From: Acinetobacter bereziniae LMG 1003 = CIP 70.12 | Lineage (GTDB): Bacteria > Pseudomonadota > Gammaproteobacteria > Pseudomonadales > Moraxellaceae | Length of the DNA: 64,000 nt | Assembly (NCBI RefSeq): GCF_000368925.1 | Contig: NZ_KB849756.1 | Coordinates: 1,255,515-1,319,514 of the forward strand | Direction of reading: 5' to 3' | Part shown: piece after piece, positions 1 through 8,401 of the stretch | Layout of the letters: each line of letters opens with the position of its first letter | How positions within the stretch are numbered: the stretch's first letter is position 1 | The notes under the pieces: model-generated | Told to the model about the DNA's origin: nothing | The model's input: the letters and a program-made list of their open reading frames with translations, nothing else | The model's database searches: none | Made by a program: the position numbers and the translations under genes

Positions 1-7
1 GTGCCAT
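1..7 (-). CDS. Possible start of a gene leaving the window
   Basis: On the minus strand an ATG at positions 7-5 is preceded by GGAG (17-14) with a 6-base spacer. This could be the first codons of a gene that runs off the left edge. Only two codons are visible, so nothing can be said about the product, and a chance occurrence is possible. Confidence 0.2.
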
Positions 8-79
8 AAAATACTCCATATATTGATGTTTATAACATCATTTGAGGAGCAGAATATCACTTATAGGAGTTGTTCAAAT

Positions 80-328
80 TTACGGATCCATCTCTGAGCG
101 TATGGTATAAATACGTGAAATTGGTCGCGAATTTACACTTTGCTCTACATCAATCCGTACCGCTAAATTGGCAGTACTCCACAATTCAATTTGATCCGTT
201 TCAATTTTCCCACGTAGTCGTATGATTGAATCAAAGGGTTGAGTGAGTGAGGTAATCGTCATTTCGTGATGTTGCATCCCACTCATATGATCTTCTTTTT
301 CTAGTAATTCAACGTTTTGAGTTTTCAT
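80..328 (-). pseudogene. Truncated siderophore-interacting protein (SIP/ViuB family) fragment
   Basis: The 82-residue reading frame resembles only the beginning of the FAD-binding domain of siderophore-interacting ferric reductases, which are normally about 250 residues long and reduce iron from imported siderophores in the cytoplasm. The recognisable part is RPISRIYTIRS near residues 68-78, matching the family's flavin-binding R-x-Y-T motif. The frame then stops at once (80-82), and the remaining 79 bases cannot hold the missing NAD(P)H domain; in-frame stops follow. The start is well supported by AAGG upstream of the ATG. A Fur box lies about 100 bases upstream, so the promoter appears intact while the product is not. 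The family call rests on a short motif region. Confidence 0.55.
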
Positions 329-426
329 AATCTATTACCTTTGGCTCTATTTTATCAATTCGTTATCTAAATTAGCTGTGTTGAAGTACCAGCTTTTTTA
401 ACCGATGTCTAAAACAATACCATAAT

Positions 427-445
427 AAATAATGATTATCATTTA
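427..445. promoter_or_regulatory. Fur box upstream of the siderophore-interacting protein fragment
   Basis: The 19 bases AAATAATGATTATCATTTA closely match the Fur consensus (GATAATGATAATCATTATC). They lie about 100 bases upstream of the start at 328, where an iron-repressed promoter for that gene is expected. Confidence 0.7.
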
Positions 446-518
446 CAAAATCATAGAAAAGGCAAATTTCCCCCTTTAATAATACGTGAAAAATCTTTCT
501 TTAAATTCAAATAGAATA

Positions 519-986
519 TTATGGTTCAACACGCTCTAAAATACGTGGACCAGAACCCTCTTGCCCCAGTACATCTTCTGGATTTCGCAGAGGACATTGT
601 TTTAACGACAAACAACCACAACCAATACACCAATCCATCTCATCTCTTAAGCGTGTCAGTTTTTGAATTCGTTCATCTAAATCTTTACGCCAACGTGACG
701 ACAGTTCAGACCATTGCTCCGCACTTAATTTGCTGCCAATTGGATAAACACTCAATGCCGTTTTTATCTCCTCCAAAGAAATTCCCACTTTCTGTGCAAC
801 TTTAATAATTCCGATATAACGTAAAACAATTGCTGGAAAACGACGTTGATTACCATTGGTTCGAATGCTTTTGATTAAACCCTTAGATTCATAAAAATGT
901 AAGGTTGACACAGCCACACCACTGCGTTTGGCAACTTCACCCACCGTCATCATTCGATCAAAATCAATTTTTATGTCTTTTTCCAT
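519..986 (-). CDS. soxR: Redox-sensing MerR-family activator SoxR
   Basis: SoxR is a homodimeric [2Fe-2S] transcription factor that activates genes when oxidised by redox-cycling compounds. The 155-residue product has an N-terminal MerR winged helix (TVGEVAKRSGVAVSTLHFYE, about residues 13-32), a dimerisation helix, and the SoxR-specific cluster motif CIGCGC...C, with cysteines at 120, 123, 125 and 131, almost the numbering of the E. coli protein. I start at the ATG at 986, not at an in-frame ATG at 1004, because the latter lies inside a SoxR box and has no ribosome site; GAGG (999-996) serves the 986 start. The gene is divergent from the RND pump operon at 1308. Confidence 0.95.
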   Translation of the reverse strand: MEKDIKIDFDRMMTVGEVAKRSGVAVSTLHFYESKGLIKSIRTNGNQRRFPAIVLRYIGIIKVAQKVGISLEEIKTALSVYPIGSKLSAEQWSELSSRWRKDLDERIQKLTRLRDEMDWCIGCGCLSLKQCPLRNPEDVLGQEGSGPRILERVEP

Positions 987-995
987 TGCAATATT

Positions 996-1043
996 CCTCA
1001 ACATTACTTGAGGTTTTATAGGTTAAGTCGCTTGATTTGTCAA
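996..1043 (-). promoter_or_regulatory. soxR promoter with autoregulatory SoxR box
   Basis: On the minus strand, TTGACA (1043-1038) and TATAAA (1020-1015) are separated by 17 bases, a strong sigma-70 promoter. Directly downstream, at 996-1013, lies CCTCAACATTACTTGAGG, an 18-base near-perfect SoxR box covering the expected transcription start. This placement suggests repression of soxR by its own product. The distal half (GAGG) is also the ribosome-binding site for the ATG at 986. Confidence 0.8.
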
Positions 1044-1189
1044 TTGATCTACTCACAATCATCCTCAAGCTTTCAAGAAGTTTTTGGTGTTTAAGACCAC
1101 AGCTTTAGTCTACAAATTTAGCTCAAAACATCGAGATCGAACTATTCTTAAGCAACCTAGAGCAGCTCAATTTTATACTGAAAAAACCG

Positions 1190-1220
1190 TTGACCTCAAT
1201 ATAACTTGAGGTTTTAGACT
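1190..1220 (+). promoter_or_regulatory. SoxR-activated promoter of the RND pump operon
   Basis: TTGACC (1190-1195) and TAGACT (1215-1220) are separated by 19 bases, the over-long spacer typical of MerR-family activated promoters. The SoxR box CCTCAATATAACTTGAGG (1194-1211) sits in that spacer and differs from the E. coli soxS box only in its centre. The first gene starts 88 bases downstream, at 1308. Confidence 0.9.
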
Positions 1221-1307
1221 GCTTGACACGGTGGTAAACAACACCAACAAGCTATTCTTTTTTAAGAATTTTAATCATTCAGTCTAATTTCTTCTGGAAA
1301 TATTCTT

Positions 1308-1736
1308 ATGCCTTATTTGGTTAAATTAAGTTTAGAAAGCCAGTGGCTGTGGGTCATTGTCAAATGTAGCCTCGCCTTTTTATTTTTAAGTTCGGGGCTG
1401 GGTAAAGTGATAGATGTTGAAGCTGGATATATGGAAATGCAGGCAGCAGGTTTAACACCTGTATGGTTTTTCAATTATGCTTCCGCACTGATTTTACTGG
1501 TTGGTGCTTACTGCATTTTATTTGAACGGCACATGTGGCTAGGTTCGTTGTTGCTTTCTATCTTTTTGCTCCTGACCATTTTTATCGTACATACTTTTTG
1601 GACAATGTCAGGGCTACAAGCCACAATTGCGTTTTACTTTGCGATTGAACATATTGCTGTGATCGGTGGGCTTTGGAGTATTACCATTGCCAGCCATTTT
1701 CGCCAGCAACTCCGTAGTCATGGAGTCATTGCATGA
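1308..1736 (+). CDS. DoxX-family inner-membrane protein (MexG-like)
   Basis: This 142-residue protein has about four hydrophobic membrane helices and the GLGKVIDVEAGYMEM stretch near residues 31-45 that is typical of DoxX-like proteins. It is the first gene of an operon whose second and third genes encode an RND adaptor and pump; the stop overlaps the next start by four bases (ATGA). In Pseudomonas aeruginosa a DoxX-like protein, MexG, opens the SoxR-controlled mexGHI-opmD operon, and the same order and control appear here. Its biochemical role is not known; binding of a redox-active compound or support of the pump are possibilities by analogy. Confidence 0.75.
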   Translation: MPYLVKLSLESQWLWVIVKCSLAFLFLSSGLGKVIDVEAGYMEMQAAGLTPVWFFNYASALILLVGAYCILFERHMWLGSLLLSIFLLLTIFIVHTFWTMSGLQATIAFYFAIEHIAVIGGLWSITIASHFRQQLRSHGVIA

Positions 1737-2833
1737 AAAGTAAAACACTGATTTTCACAATGAGCATGATTGTACTGTTAATCGGCTGCGGCAGTTATTT
1801 TTATATCAGCTCTAGTAAAGCAACTGAATCACCCTCCTCCCAATATCCACTTGTTAAAGTTGCCCTGAGTACCGTCACTGAACAAACGGTGCCACAAACA
1901 CTTTCCAGTATTGGTGAATTGGAAGCAATTCGACAAGTTCAAGTCTCTTCTGAAAGTAGAGGAATGATTGAGAAAATTTATTTCCAATCAGGACAGTATG
2001 TACAGCAAGGACAGTTATTGGTACAACTCAAAAGTAATGTTGAACAAAGCGAATTAGGTCGTTTACAAGCCAAACTGAAACAGGCAGAAATGACCTATAA
2101 ACGCAGCCAACTGCTCATCGATAGCCATGCGATTTCACGTGCGGAAATGGATAGTGCCTTGGCTGATCGAGATATGACACGTGCTGAAATACAACAACTT
2201 CAAGCCACAATTAAACAAAAATCCATTCGAGCACCATTTGCCGGTGTGATGGGCATCCGCCAAATACATCAAGGTCAATTTTTAGAAGCTGGAACAGGCA
2301 TTGCCAATCTGGTCGATTCACAACAAATGCTGGCAAATTTCACACTGGATGAACAACTGGCATCAAAACTCAAATTGGGACAATCTGTACAGCTAAAAAT
2401 TGATGCATATCCTGAAAAAACCTACACCGCGATTGTTAATGCTATCGAGCCCATCGTGAGTAAGTCTCGAACCATTTCAGGACAAGCGATTGTGAATAAT
2501 CAAGATCGCCAACTCAGACCCGGAATGTACGCTAAATTAAGCATTCAAGAAGCTCAACGCTCAAGTTTGGTTATCCCTGAAACCGCAATCACCTATACCG
2601 CTTATGGCAATACTGTTTTTGTTGCCAAACATGACGCTCAAAAAATTACCGTACAACGCGTTACTGTCGAGGTGGGTGAACGCCAACAAGGACGTGTTGA
2701 AATCAAATCTGGGTTAAAAGCAGGTGATCAAGTTGTAGTTTCTGGGCAGTTAAAATTAAGTGATGGTATGCAAATTGAGCCTACGCTGAATACGCTCGAA
2801 CACCTCACATCTTCAGTAAAACCTGAAGTTTAA
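1733..2833 (+). CDS. RND efflux periplasmic adaptor (membrane fusion protein, MexH-like)
   Basis: The 366-residue adaptor has an N-terminal membrane anchor with a possible lipobox (LIGC, about residues 16-19), a biotinyl-lipoyl half-motif (SRGMIEKIYFQSGQYVQQGQLL, split by the usual hairpin), a coiled-coil region (about 100-160), the second lipoyl half (IRAPFAGVMGIRQIHQGQFL) and beta-barrel and membrane-proximal domains. It would bridge the inner-membrane pump and an outer-membrane channel. It is translationally coupled to the DoxX gene upstream and lies 12 bases from the pump gene. Length and order match MexH. No outer-membrane factor gene is present, so the pump must borrow one. Confidence 0.9.
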   Translation: MKSKTLIFTMSMIVLLIGCGSYFYISSSKATESPSSQYPLVKVALSTVTEQTVPQTLSSIGELEAIRQVQVSSESRGMIEKIYFQSGQYVQQGQLLVQLKSNVEQSELGRLQAKLKQAEMTYKRSQLLIDSHAISRAEMDSALADRDMTRAEIQQLQATIKQKSIRAPFAGVMGIRQIHQGQFLEAGTGIANLVDSQQMLANFTLDEQLASKLKLGQSVQLKIDAYPEKTYTAIVNAIEPIVSKSRTISGQAIVNNQDRQLRPGMYAKLSIQEAQRSSLVIPETAITYTAYGNTVFVAKHDAQKITVQRVTVEVGERQQGRVEIKSGLKAGDQVVVSGQLKLSDGMQIEPTLNTLEHLTSSVKPEV

Positions 2834-2845
2834 GAGGGTCATGCC

Positions 2846-5800
2846 ATGAAGTTTACCGATCTTTTTGTTAAACGCCCTGTACTTGCGTTGGTGGTAAGTA
2901 CCTTAATTTTATTGGCAGGCTTATTTGCCTTAAATAAACTGCCGATCCGTCAATATCCACAACTTGAAAGCTCAACCATTAGTATCAGTACCGAATACCC
3001 CGGCGCATCTGCTGAACTACTACAAGGTTTTGTTACTCAACCGATTGCACAAGCCGTCTCTTCAGTTGAAGGGATTGATTATTTGAGCTCATCTACTGTC
3101 CAAGGGCGCAGTGTCATTACGCTTAGAATGCAATTGAACCGAGACTCGACTCAGGCATTAACCGAGATTATGGCTAAAGTGAATCAGGTTCGCTATAAAC
3201 TGCCACAACAGGCTTTTGATCCTGTGATTGAACGTTCCTCAGGTGAATCAACGGATGTTGCTTATATTGGATTTTCCACAGAACAATTGTCATTGCCAGA
3301 GTTAAGTGATTATTTGTCCAGAGTTGTCGAGCCAATGCTCTCCACCATTGAGGGTGTTGCCAAAGTACAATCTTATGGCAGTCAACGTTTAGCCATGCGA
3401 ATTTGGTTGGATGCAGATCGTCTAGCAAGTCGAGGGGTTACGGCTGCTGATGTTGCCAACGCCATTCGCCAAAATAATTATCAAGCTGCGCCAGGACAGG
3501 TTAAAGGTGAGTTGGTGATTTCCAATGTCAATGTCTCCACCAACCTCATCAGTATTCAAGATTTTAAAAATCTGGTGATTCAAAATAACGGACAGAATTT
3601 AATTCGACTTCAAGATGTCGCTACAGTTGAGTTAGGTGCAGCATCGACAGAAACCAGTGCATCTATGGATGGAAAGCCTGCGATATTTATCGGATTACAA
3701 GCCACGCCAACAGGAAATCCATTGGTCATTGTTCAAGGCATTAAAGACAAACTACCTGAAATTCAAAAGACCTTGCCTCCGGGTGTCAAAGTCAATTTGG
3801 CCTACGAAACAGCACGCTTTATCGATGCATCGATTGATGAAGTTTTACACACTTTTATCGAGGCACTGTTGATTGTCATTGCAGTGATCTATTTATGTTT
3901 AGGCTCTTTGCGTAGTGTATTGATTCCAGTGATTACTATACCTTTGTCCATGTTTGGTGCATTGGGACTGATGTTGCTTTGTGGCTTTAGCATTAACTTG
4001 TTGACTCTTTTGGCGATGGTCCTTGCGATTGGGCTGGTGGTGGATGATGCAATTGTGGTGGTGGAAAATGTCCATCGTCATATCGAAGAAGGCTTATCTC
4101 CAATAGCGGCTGCGATGATTGGTGCTCGAGAAGTTGTAGGTCCAGTGATTGCAATGACCATGACCCTTGCAGCAGTCTATGCGCCTATTGGTTTAATGGG
4201 AGGGCTCACAGGTTCTTTATTTAAAGAGTTTGCATTTACACTGGCTGGCGCTGTTTTAGTTTCAGGCATCATCGCCCTCACCTTATCCCCAGTCATGAGT
4301 TCATTTCTGCTTCAATCTAAACAGCAAGAAGGAAAAATGGCAAAGGCAGCTGAATGGTTTTTTGAACAGTTAACGCAAACCTATCGAAAAATATTGGATT
4401 TTTCATTGCATCACCGTTGGATCACTGTACTTTTTGCCATCGGTGTTTTTGCCAGTCTCCCCTTACTCTATCAATTGCCACAAAAAGAATTGGCGCCTCT
4501 TGAAGATCAAGCTAGTGTACTGACAGCCATTAAAGCGCCACAACATGCCAACCTAAAGTATGCTGAACATTTTAATCTTGAACTGGATAAAATCTTTTGG
4601 CGCTTTCCTGAAACCAGTACGACATGGATTATTAATGGGACTGATGGACCCGCTTCTAGTTTTGGTGGAACCACACTTTCCTCGTGGAATGAACGCACTC
4701 GCTCTGCTGATGAAATTCAACAAGGTCTACAAAGTCAGGTCGGCAGTGTTGAAGGTACCAGTATATTCGTGTTTCAAAACCCATCGCTACCCGGCTCTAC
4801 TGGAGGCTTACCGGTACAGATGGTATTAAGGACTTCGCAAGACTATTCTACGCTTTACCAAACCATGCAGAACATCAAACAGAAAGCGCGTGACAGTGGG
4901 CTTTTCGTGGTGGTCGATAGTGATCTAGATTTTAATAATCCCATGACACGGATAGAGGTTGATCAATCCAAAGCCAATAGCTTAGGGATACGTATGCAAG
5001 ATATTGGCGAAGCACTGGCAACATTAGTCGGTGAAAATTATGTCAATCGTTTCAGTATGCAAGGACGTGCTTATGATGTAATACCACAAAGTATTGGTCA
5101 GCAGCGCTTGACATCACAAGCATTAACCCAACAATTTGTCCGTACAGATCAAGGCTCACTGATCCCACTTTCGACTGTAGTACATTTGAGTGAACAGGTC
5201 GAACCGAATAAACTCACTCAGTTTAATCAGCAAAACTCAGCAACTTTTCAGGCAATTCCTGCTCCGGGTGTATCTTTAGGTCAAGCTTTGGCTTTTCTTG
5301 AACAGGTCGCTGTGGAATTGCCAACAGGTTTTAGTTATGACTGGCAAGCAGATGCACGTCAGTATATGCAAGAAGGCAACAGTTTAATGTTTGCATTTTT
5401 AGCGGCATTGATCGTCATTTATCTGGTGCTGGCTGCTCAATATGAAAGCCTGATGGATCCTTTTATTATTCTGATCACTGTACCTCTTTCGATTTGTGGT
5501 GCGCTGATTCCTTTGGCGTTTGGGCTTGCAACTGTCAATATCTATACCCAAATTGGTTTAGTCACACTGATTGGTTTGATCAGTAAACATGGTATTTTGA
5601 TGGTTGAATTTGCCAATGAACTGCAAGTTCATGAAGGTTTAAATCGGCGAGAAGCCATTCTAAAAGCAGCTCAAATTCGTTTACGTCCGATTCTCATGAC
5701 CACTGCGGCAATGGTGTTTGGTCTGATCCCTCTACTGTTCGCCACTGGTGCTGGCGCACATAGCCGTTTTGGCTTAGGGCTGGTGATTGTATGTGGCATG

Positions 5801-5926
5801 CTGATTGGAACATTCTTCACCCTATTTGTTTTGCCAACCATATACAGCCTGCTCGCACGTCGGCATAACCAAGATGCTGAGTCTGGTCGTTTTAAAGCAC
5901 TTAAACAATTTGAAACTGTGGAATAA
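2846..5926 (+). CDS. RND multidrug efflux pump, inner-membrane subunit (HAE1 type, MexI-like)
   Basis: The 1026-residue protein has the duplicated RND layout: an N-terminal helix after MKFTDLFVKRPVLALV, a large periplasmic loop, TM2-6, a second loop, and TM8-12. TM4 carries the paired aspartates of the proton relay (GLVVDDAIVVVEN), and FIEALLIVIAVIYLCLGS and GLISKHGILMVEFANEL are typical HAE1 motifs. It exports drugs or redox-active compounds by proton antiport. The length is that of MexI (about 1029). It is the last gene of the SoxR-box operon. RND pumps have broad ligand ranges, so the substrate cannot be read from sequence; the SoxR control suggests redox-cycling molecules. Confidence 0.93.
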   Translation: MKFTDLFVKRPVLALVVSTLILLAGLFALNKLPIRQYPQLESSTISISTEYPGASAELLQGFVTQPIAQAVSSVEGIDYLSSSTVQGRSVITLRMQLNRDSTQALTEIMAKVNQVRYKLPQQAFDPVIERSSGESTDVAYIGFSTEQLSLPELSDYLSRVVEPMLSTIEGVAKVQSYGSQRLAMRIWLDADRLASRGVTAADVANAIRQNNYQAAPGQVKGELVISNVNVSTNLISIQDFKNLVIQNNGQNLIRLQDVATVELGAASTETSASMDGKPAIFIGLQATPTGNPLVIVQGIKDKLPEIQKTLPPGVKVNLAYETARFIDASIDEVLHTFIEALLIVIAVIYLCLGSLRSVLIPVITIPLSMFGALGLMLLCGFSINLLTLLAMVLAIGLVVDDAIVVVENVHRHIEEGLSPIAAAMIGAREVVGPVIAMTMTLAAVYAPIGLMGGLTGSLFKEFAFTLAGAVLVSGIIALTLSPVMSSFLLQSKQQEGKMAKAAEWFFEQLTQTYRKILDFSLHHRWITVLFAIGVFASLPLLYQLPQKELAPLEDQASVLTAIKAPQHANLKYAEHFNLELDKIFWRFPETSTTWIINGTDGPASSFGGTTLSSWNERTRSADEIQQGLQSQVGSVEGTSIFVFQNPSLPGSTGGLPVQMVLRTSQDYSTLYQTMQNIKQKARDSGLFVVVDSDLDFNNPMTRIEVDQSKANSLGIRMQDIGEALATLVGENYVNRFSMQGRAYDVIPQSIGQQRLTSQALTQQFVRTDQGSLIPLSTVVHLSEQVEPNKLTQFNQQNSATFQAIPAPGVSLGQALAFLEQVAVELPTGFSYDWQADARQYMQEGNSLMFAFLAALIVIYLVLAAQYESLMDPFIILITVPLSICGALIPLAFGLATVNIYTQIGLVTLIGLISKHGILMVEFANELQVHEGLNRREAILKAAQIRLRPILMTTAAMVFGLIPLLFATGAGAHSRFGLGLVIVCGMLIGTFFTLFVLPTIYSLLARRHNQDAESGRFKALKQFETVE

Positions 5927-6272
5927 TGGAATTTGAGTCAGTACTGAATTAACAAACGATTCAATTCGTATGATTTAATCAGTCAAATAGATACCTTAAA
6001 ATCATTCATGATTTACTAGTGAATAATTGAATAGTGAATGATTCAGGTATGCAAAAAACTGGTGTTAAATAAGCGTTCACTGTTGTGGCTTTACAAATGG
6101 CTTGGGATGGCGACTTTTGTCGCCTCCCAATTCATCACAGCACGATCACGATCTAGTGAGAAGTCTAAAAGACATACGCTAATTTTTTTCAGTAAAAGTA
6201 TCAATCGGAATTCAGCTTTATCAGAGTTGAATGACCCACGCTTGATTTAATCAATCCCCCTCAGCGACGTCT
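5927..6272. other. Convergent intergenic region with hairpins
   Basis: No convincing gene lies between the pump gene and the LuxR-type gene. The region has a 9-base inverted repeat AATCATTCA / TGAATGATT (6000-6008 and 6035-6043). It also has a strong hairpin at 6102-6130: TTGGGA, one unpaired T and GGCGAC pair with GTCGCC and TCCCAA across a TTTT loop. Neither is followed by a T-run. The hairpin may act as a terminator or transcript-end stabiliser between the convergent genes. A 70-codon open frame at 6038-6250 looks random. Confidence 0.5.
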
Positions 6273-7025
6273 CTATATTTCAATTTCTTTGCTGACCATT
6301 GCTGAAGCTATCGCTTGTGTTGTGGACTTTACCCCCAAACGCTTACGAACATTTCTTAAATGATTTTCTACTGTTCGCTCTGAAATTTTTAAGATTTCCG
6401 CGATTTCAATCTGTTTATGTCCGATTGCAGCCCATTTCAGCACTTCTTTTTCTCGTTGGGTCAATTTACGCTGCTGTACCGAAGTATCAGGTCGATAGGA
6501 TAAAATTTTTCGGAATGCAAACTGACATATCATTTGAACCATTAATTTAAAATCATCACTGACATCAGAGAGGTTTCCAGCAAAGGAAAAAGCACCTTCT
6601 AAACCAGTTCGACCAAAAATAGGGACTTGTATTCCGCTGAGCTCATCTTGATACAACGTATTTTTAATAACTCGATAGCTTTCTTTTCCGGTTTTTTTAT
6701 TTAAAGTCTTTGTCCAAAAAAAGGGTTCATCATATTCAAAAATATGACGAGTGATGGGGCAACGACGTAAATAGATTTCACGCTCATCAATATTTTCAAC
6801 ATTCGACCAAGGTCCTGAAACAAAGAAAATTTCATCCACCCATTCACTTTGATTGTGAGGGAAAACACTACAAACAATAATACGATCAAAATTTAATGTT
6901 GCTGCAAAACTCACCAGAATCTGAAAAACCTGTTGCAGGTAATGCGCCTGATTCAATTGATACACTGTCTGAAACAATAGATCAGCCAATTGATGTGGTG
7001 CAAATCGTAGCGCTTTATTTGTCAA
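6273..7025 (-). CDS. LuxR-type regulator with autoinducer-binding-like domain (LuxR solo)
   Basis: The 250-residue protein has an N-terminal domain resembling acyl-homoserine-lactone receptors (about residues 15-165) and a C-terminal LuxR DNA-binding domain (LTQREKEVLKWAAIGHKQIEIAEILKIS... to about 245). In the sensor domain the proline and later tryptophan of the family are visible (RRCPITRHIFEYDEPFFW) and a conserved glycine lies in GLEGAFSFAG. The aspartate that contacts the acyl-lactone amide appears replaced by cysteine in the RCP segment. No luxI-type synthase is nearby. It may answer a signal made elsewhere or another ligand. hchA lies upstream on the same strand. Confidence 0.8.
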   Translation of the reverse strand: MTNKALRFAPHQLADLLFQTVYQLNQAHYLQQVFQILVSFAATLNFDRIIVCSVFPHNQSEWVDEIFFVSGPWSNVENIDEREIYLRRCPITRHIFEYDEPFFWTKTLNKKTGKESYRVIKNTLYQDELSGIQVPIFGRTGLEGAFSFAGNLSDVSDDFKLMVQMICQFAFRKILSYRPDTSVQQRKLTQREKEVLKWAAIGHKQIEIAEILKISERTVENHLRNVRKRLGVKSTTQAIASAMVSKEIEI

Positions 7026-7098
7026 TTTTAATCTCTTGGTTAAAAATCAGCATTAAATTTGTATTTATTATAAACTTTTCAATTAAATTTTTAGCATC

Positions 7099-7126
7099 GA
7101 AAGTAGTCTCTGCAGAGACTACTTTC
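7099..7126. repeat. 28-bp perfect palindrome between hchA and the LuxR gene
   Basis: The left half GAAAGTAGTCTCTG is followed directly by its exact reverse complement CAGAGACTACTTTC. It lies 8 bases beyond the hchA stop and 73 bases upstream of the luxR-type start. It could end hchA transcripts, although there is no T-run on the minus strand, or it could be the operator of the LuxR protein. Confidence 0.85.
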
Positions 7127-7134
7127 CTCAAAGT

Positions 7135-8004
7135 TTAAACCAATTCAGGATCAGCCAGTAAAGTTTCAGCCGCTAATTTACCCAAATTATTTGAAGCTAA
7201 AGGACTATCCCCAGTCAGTAGTTTACGGTCTTTATGTACTTGCCCCGTGATACCTTTATTGAGAATTTTTACCCCCAATTTTTCTAGGTTTTCACCCACC
7301 AACCACGGTAAAGCACCCGGCATATAACCAATTTCAATATTTGCACCTTGATCTAAAGAATCTGGAAAAACACAAATCTCATAATCTTTAAAAATATAGT
7401 TTTCAGGCTTTTCATCTACAGCGGCAGCAAGTAATGATGCCGGACCATGACATAAGGTAATTACATACTTATCATGTTTTACCGCCCACGCTAGTAATTG
7501 TTTTACCGCTTTACTTTCTGGAATTTTTGCTAAAACACCATGCCCACCCGGGATAAATATACCAGCATAAGGCGAATTTTCACTGATCGCCTCAGTAAGA
7601 ATATCGTCAAGCTGCAATGGATTTTTAAGTTTTTCAGCATACTTGTGATAAGTATCTAAAACAGCTTTATCCTCATTTGGCATTGCCCACATTTCAAGTT
7701 TGACAGGATTACCCGAAAGTGTAGCCACCTCCACTTCAAAACCAGCAGCATCAAAATGAAATACAGGAAGAAGCATTTCTACAGGATGATTCCCTGTTGA
7801 AAAAAACTTTCCATTTTGCATCAAGATATAACGCTCATCCGTTGCAATCATCAGTATTTTTTTATTGCCTGTATACGGTGTCGGATAAGTTGTCCCATCG
7901 TAATCAGTTTTTGAAGATGTATATTGACTTAAAGAGTATGGGGATGGGAAAAAAGCATTATCTTCAGCTAAATCTGGGGTTGGCAGTTTACTTAATTCAG
8001 TCAT
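7135..8004 (-). CDS. hchA: Protein/nucleic acid deglycase, glyoxalase III (Hsp31, DJ-1/PfpI superfamily)
   Basis: The 289-residue product matches the Hsp31 family, cytoplasmic glutathione-independent glyoxalases that convert methylglyoxal to lactate and have been reported as deglycases and holding chaperones. The nucleophile elbow TLCHGPASL places the catalytic cysteine at residue 185, as in E. coli Hsp31; GIFIPGGHGV is the preceding family motif. I choose the ATG at 8004 (GGAG six bases upstream) over an upstream in-frame TTG at 8016. The luxR-type gene lies downstream on the same strand beyond a palindrome. Methylglyoxal or carbonyl stress defence is the likely role. Confidence 0.9.
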   Translation of the reverse strand: MTELSKLPTPDLAEDNAFFPSPYSLSQYTSSKTDYDGTTYPTPYTGNKKILMIATDERYILMQNGKFFSTGNHPVEMLLPVFHFDAAGFEVEVATLSGNPVKLEMWAMPNEDKAVLDTYHKYAEKLKNPLQLDDILTEAISENSPYAGIFIPGGHGVLAKIPESKAVKQLLAWAVKHDKYVITLCHGPASLLAAAVDEKPENYIFKDYEICVFPDSLDQGANIEIGYMPGALPWLVGENLEKLGVKILNKGITGQVHKDRKLLTGDSPLASNNLGKLAAETLLADPELV

Positions 8005-8401
8005 GTTACGCTCCAAAAAATCTTTTTGTGGTTAGGCTTAGGAACTAGAGTATATTCTTGAGTAAAACACGTTTTGAATGAGGGAAAACCCCTAGACATA
8101 CAAATTTAAAACACAAATATGCAGTACATTTAAATCAGATATCATTCAGTGAAAATAGGTATCTGATTCATCTGATGAAATATGACAAACATGATTCAAT
8201 TAAAAATGTAATTCTGTAGTTATATTTGATTTTTAATATTTAATTGAATAATTTAGACTCGCAGCATTTTTTTCTTTTATTCTTTTTGATCATAATAAGT
8301 AGCTACAAAACCAGAAACTTAACCTAAATAAATAGATTAAGTTTCAAGCGCATATCGTATCAATCATAGATCATTTTTACATGATCAAAACAAGGATTAA
8401 A
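8005..8401. other. AT-rich intergenic region between hchA and the MBL-fold gene
   Basis: No gene was seen. The right part holds weak hairpins that could end the minus-strand MBL-fold transcript: GATCAT-ttttac-ATGATC (8369-8386), and GAAACTTAA (8314-8322) pairing with TTAAGTTTC (8337-8345). The left part must contain the hchA promoter; no clear operator was recognised. Confidence 0.5.

Noticed and set aside
521..805. Plus-strand 94-codon frame within soxR
   Set aside because: It is the antisense of soxR, whose motifs are unmistakable, and has no family resemblance or ribosome site.
6038..6250. 70-codon plus-strand frame after the RND pump
   Set aside because: No ribosome site, random-looking composition, and it overlaps strong hairpins in a convergent gap.
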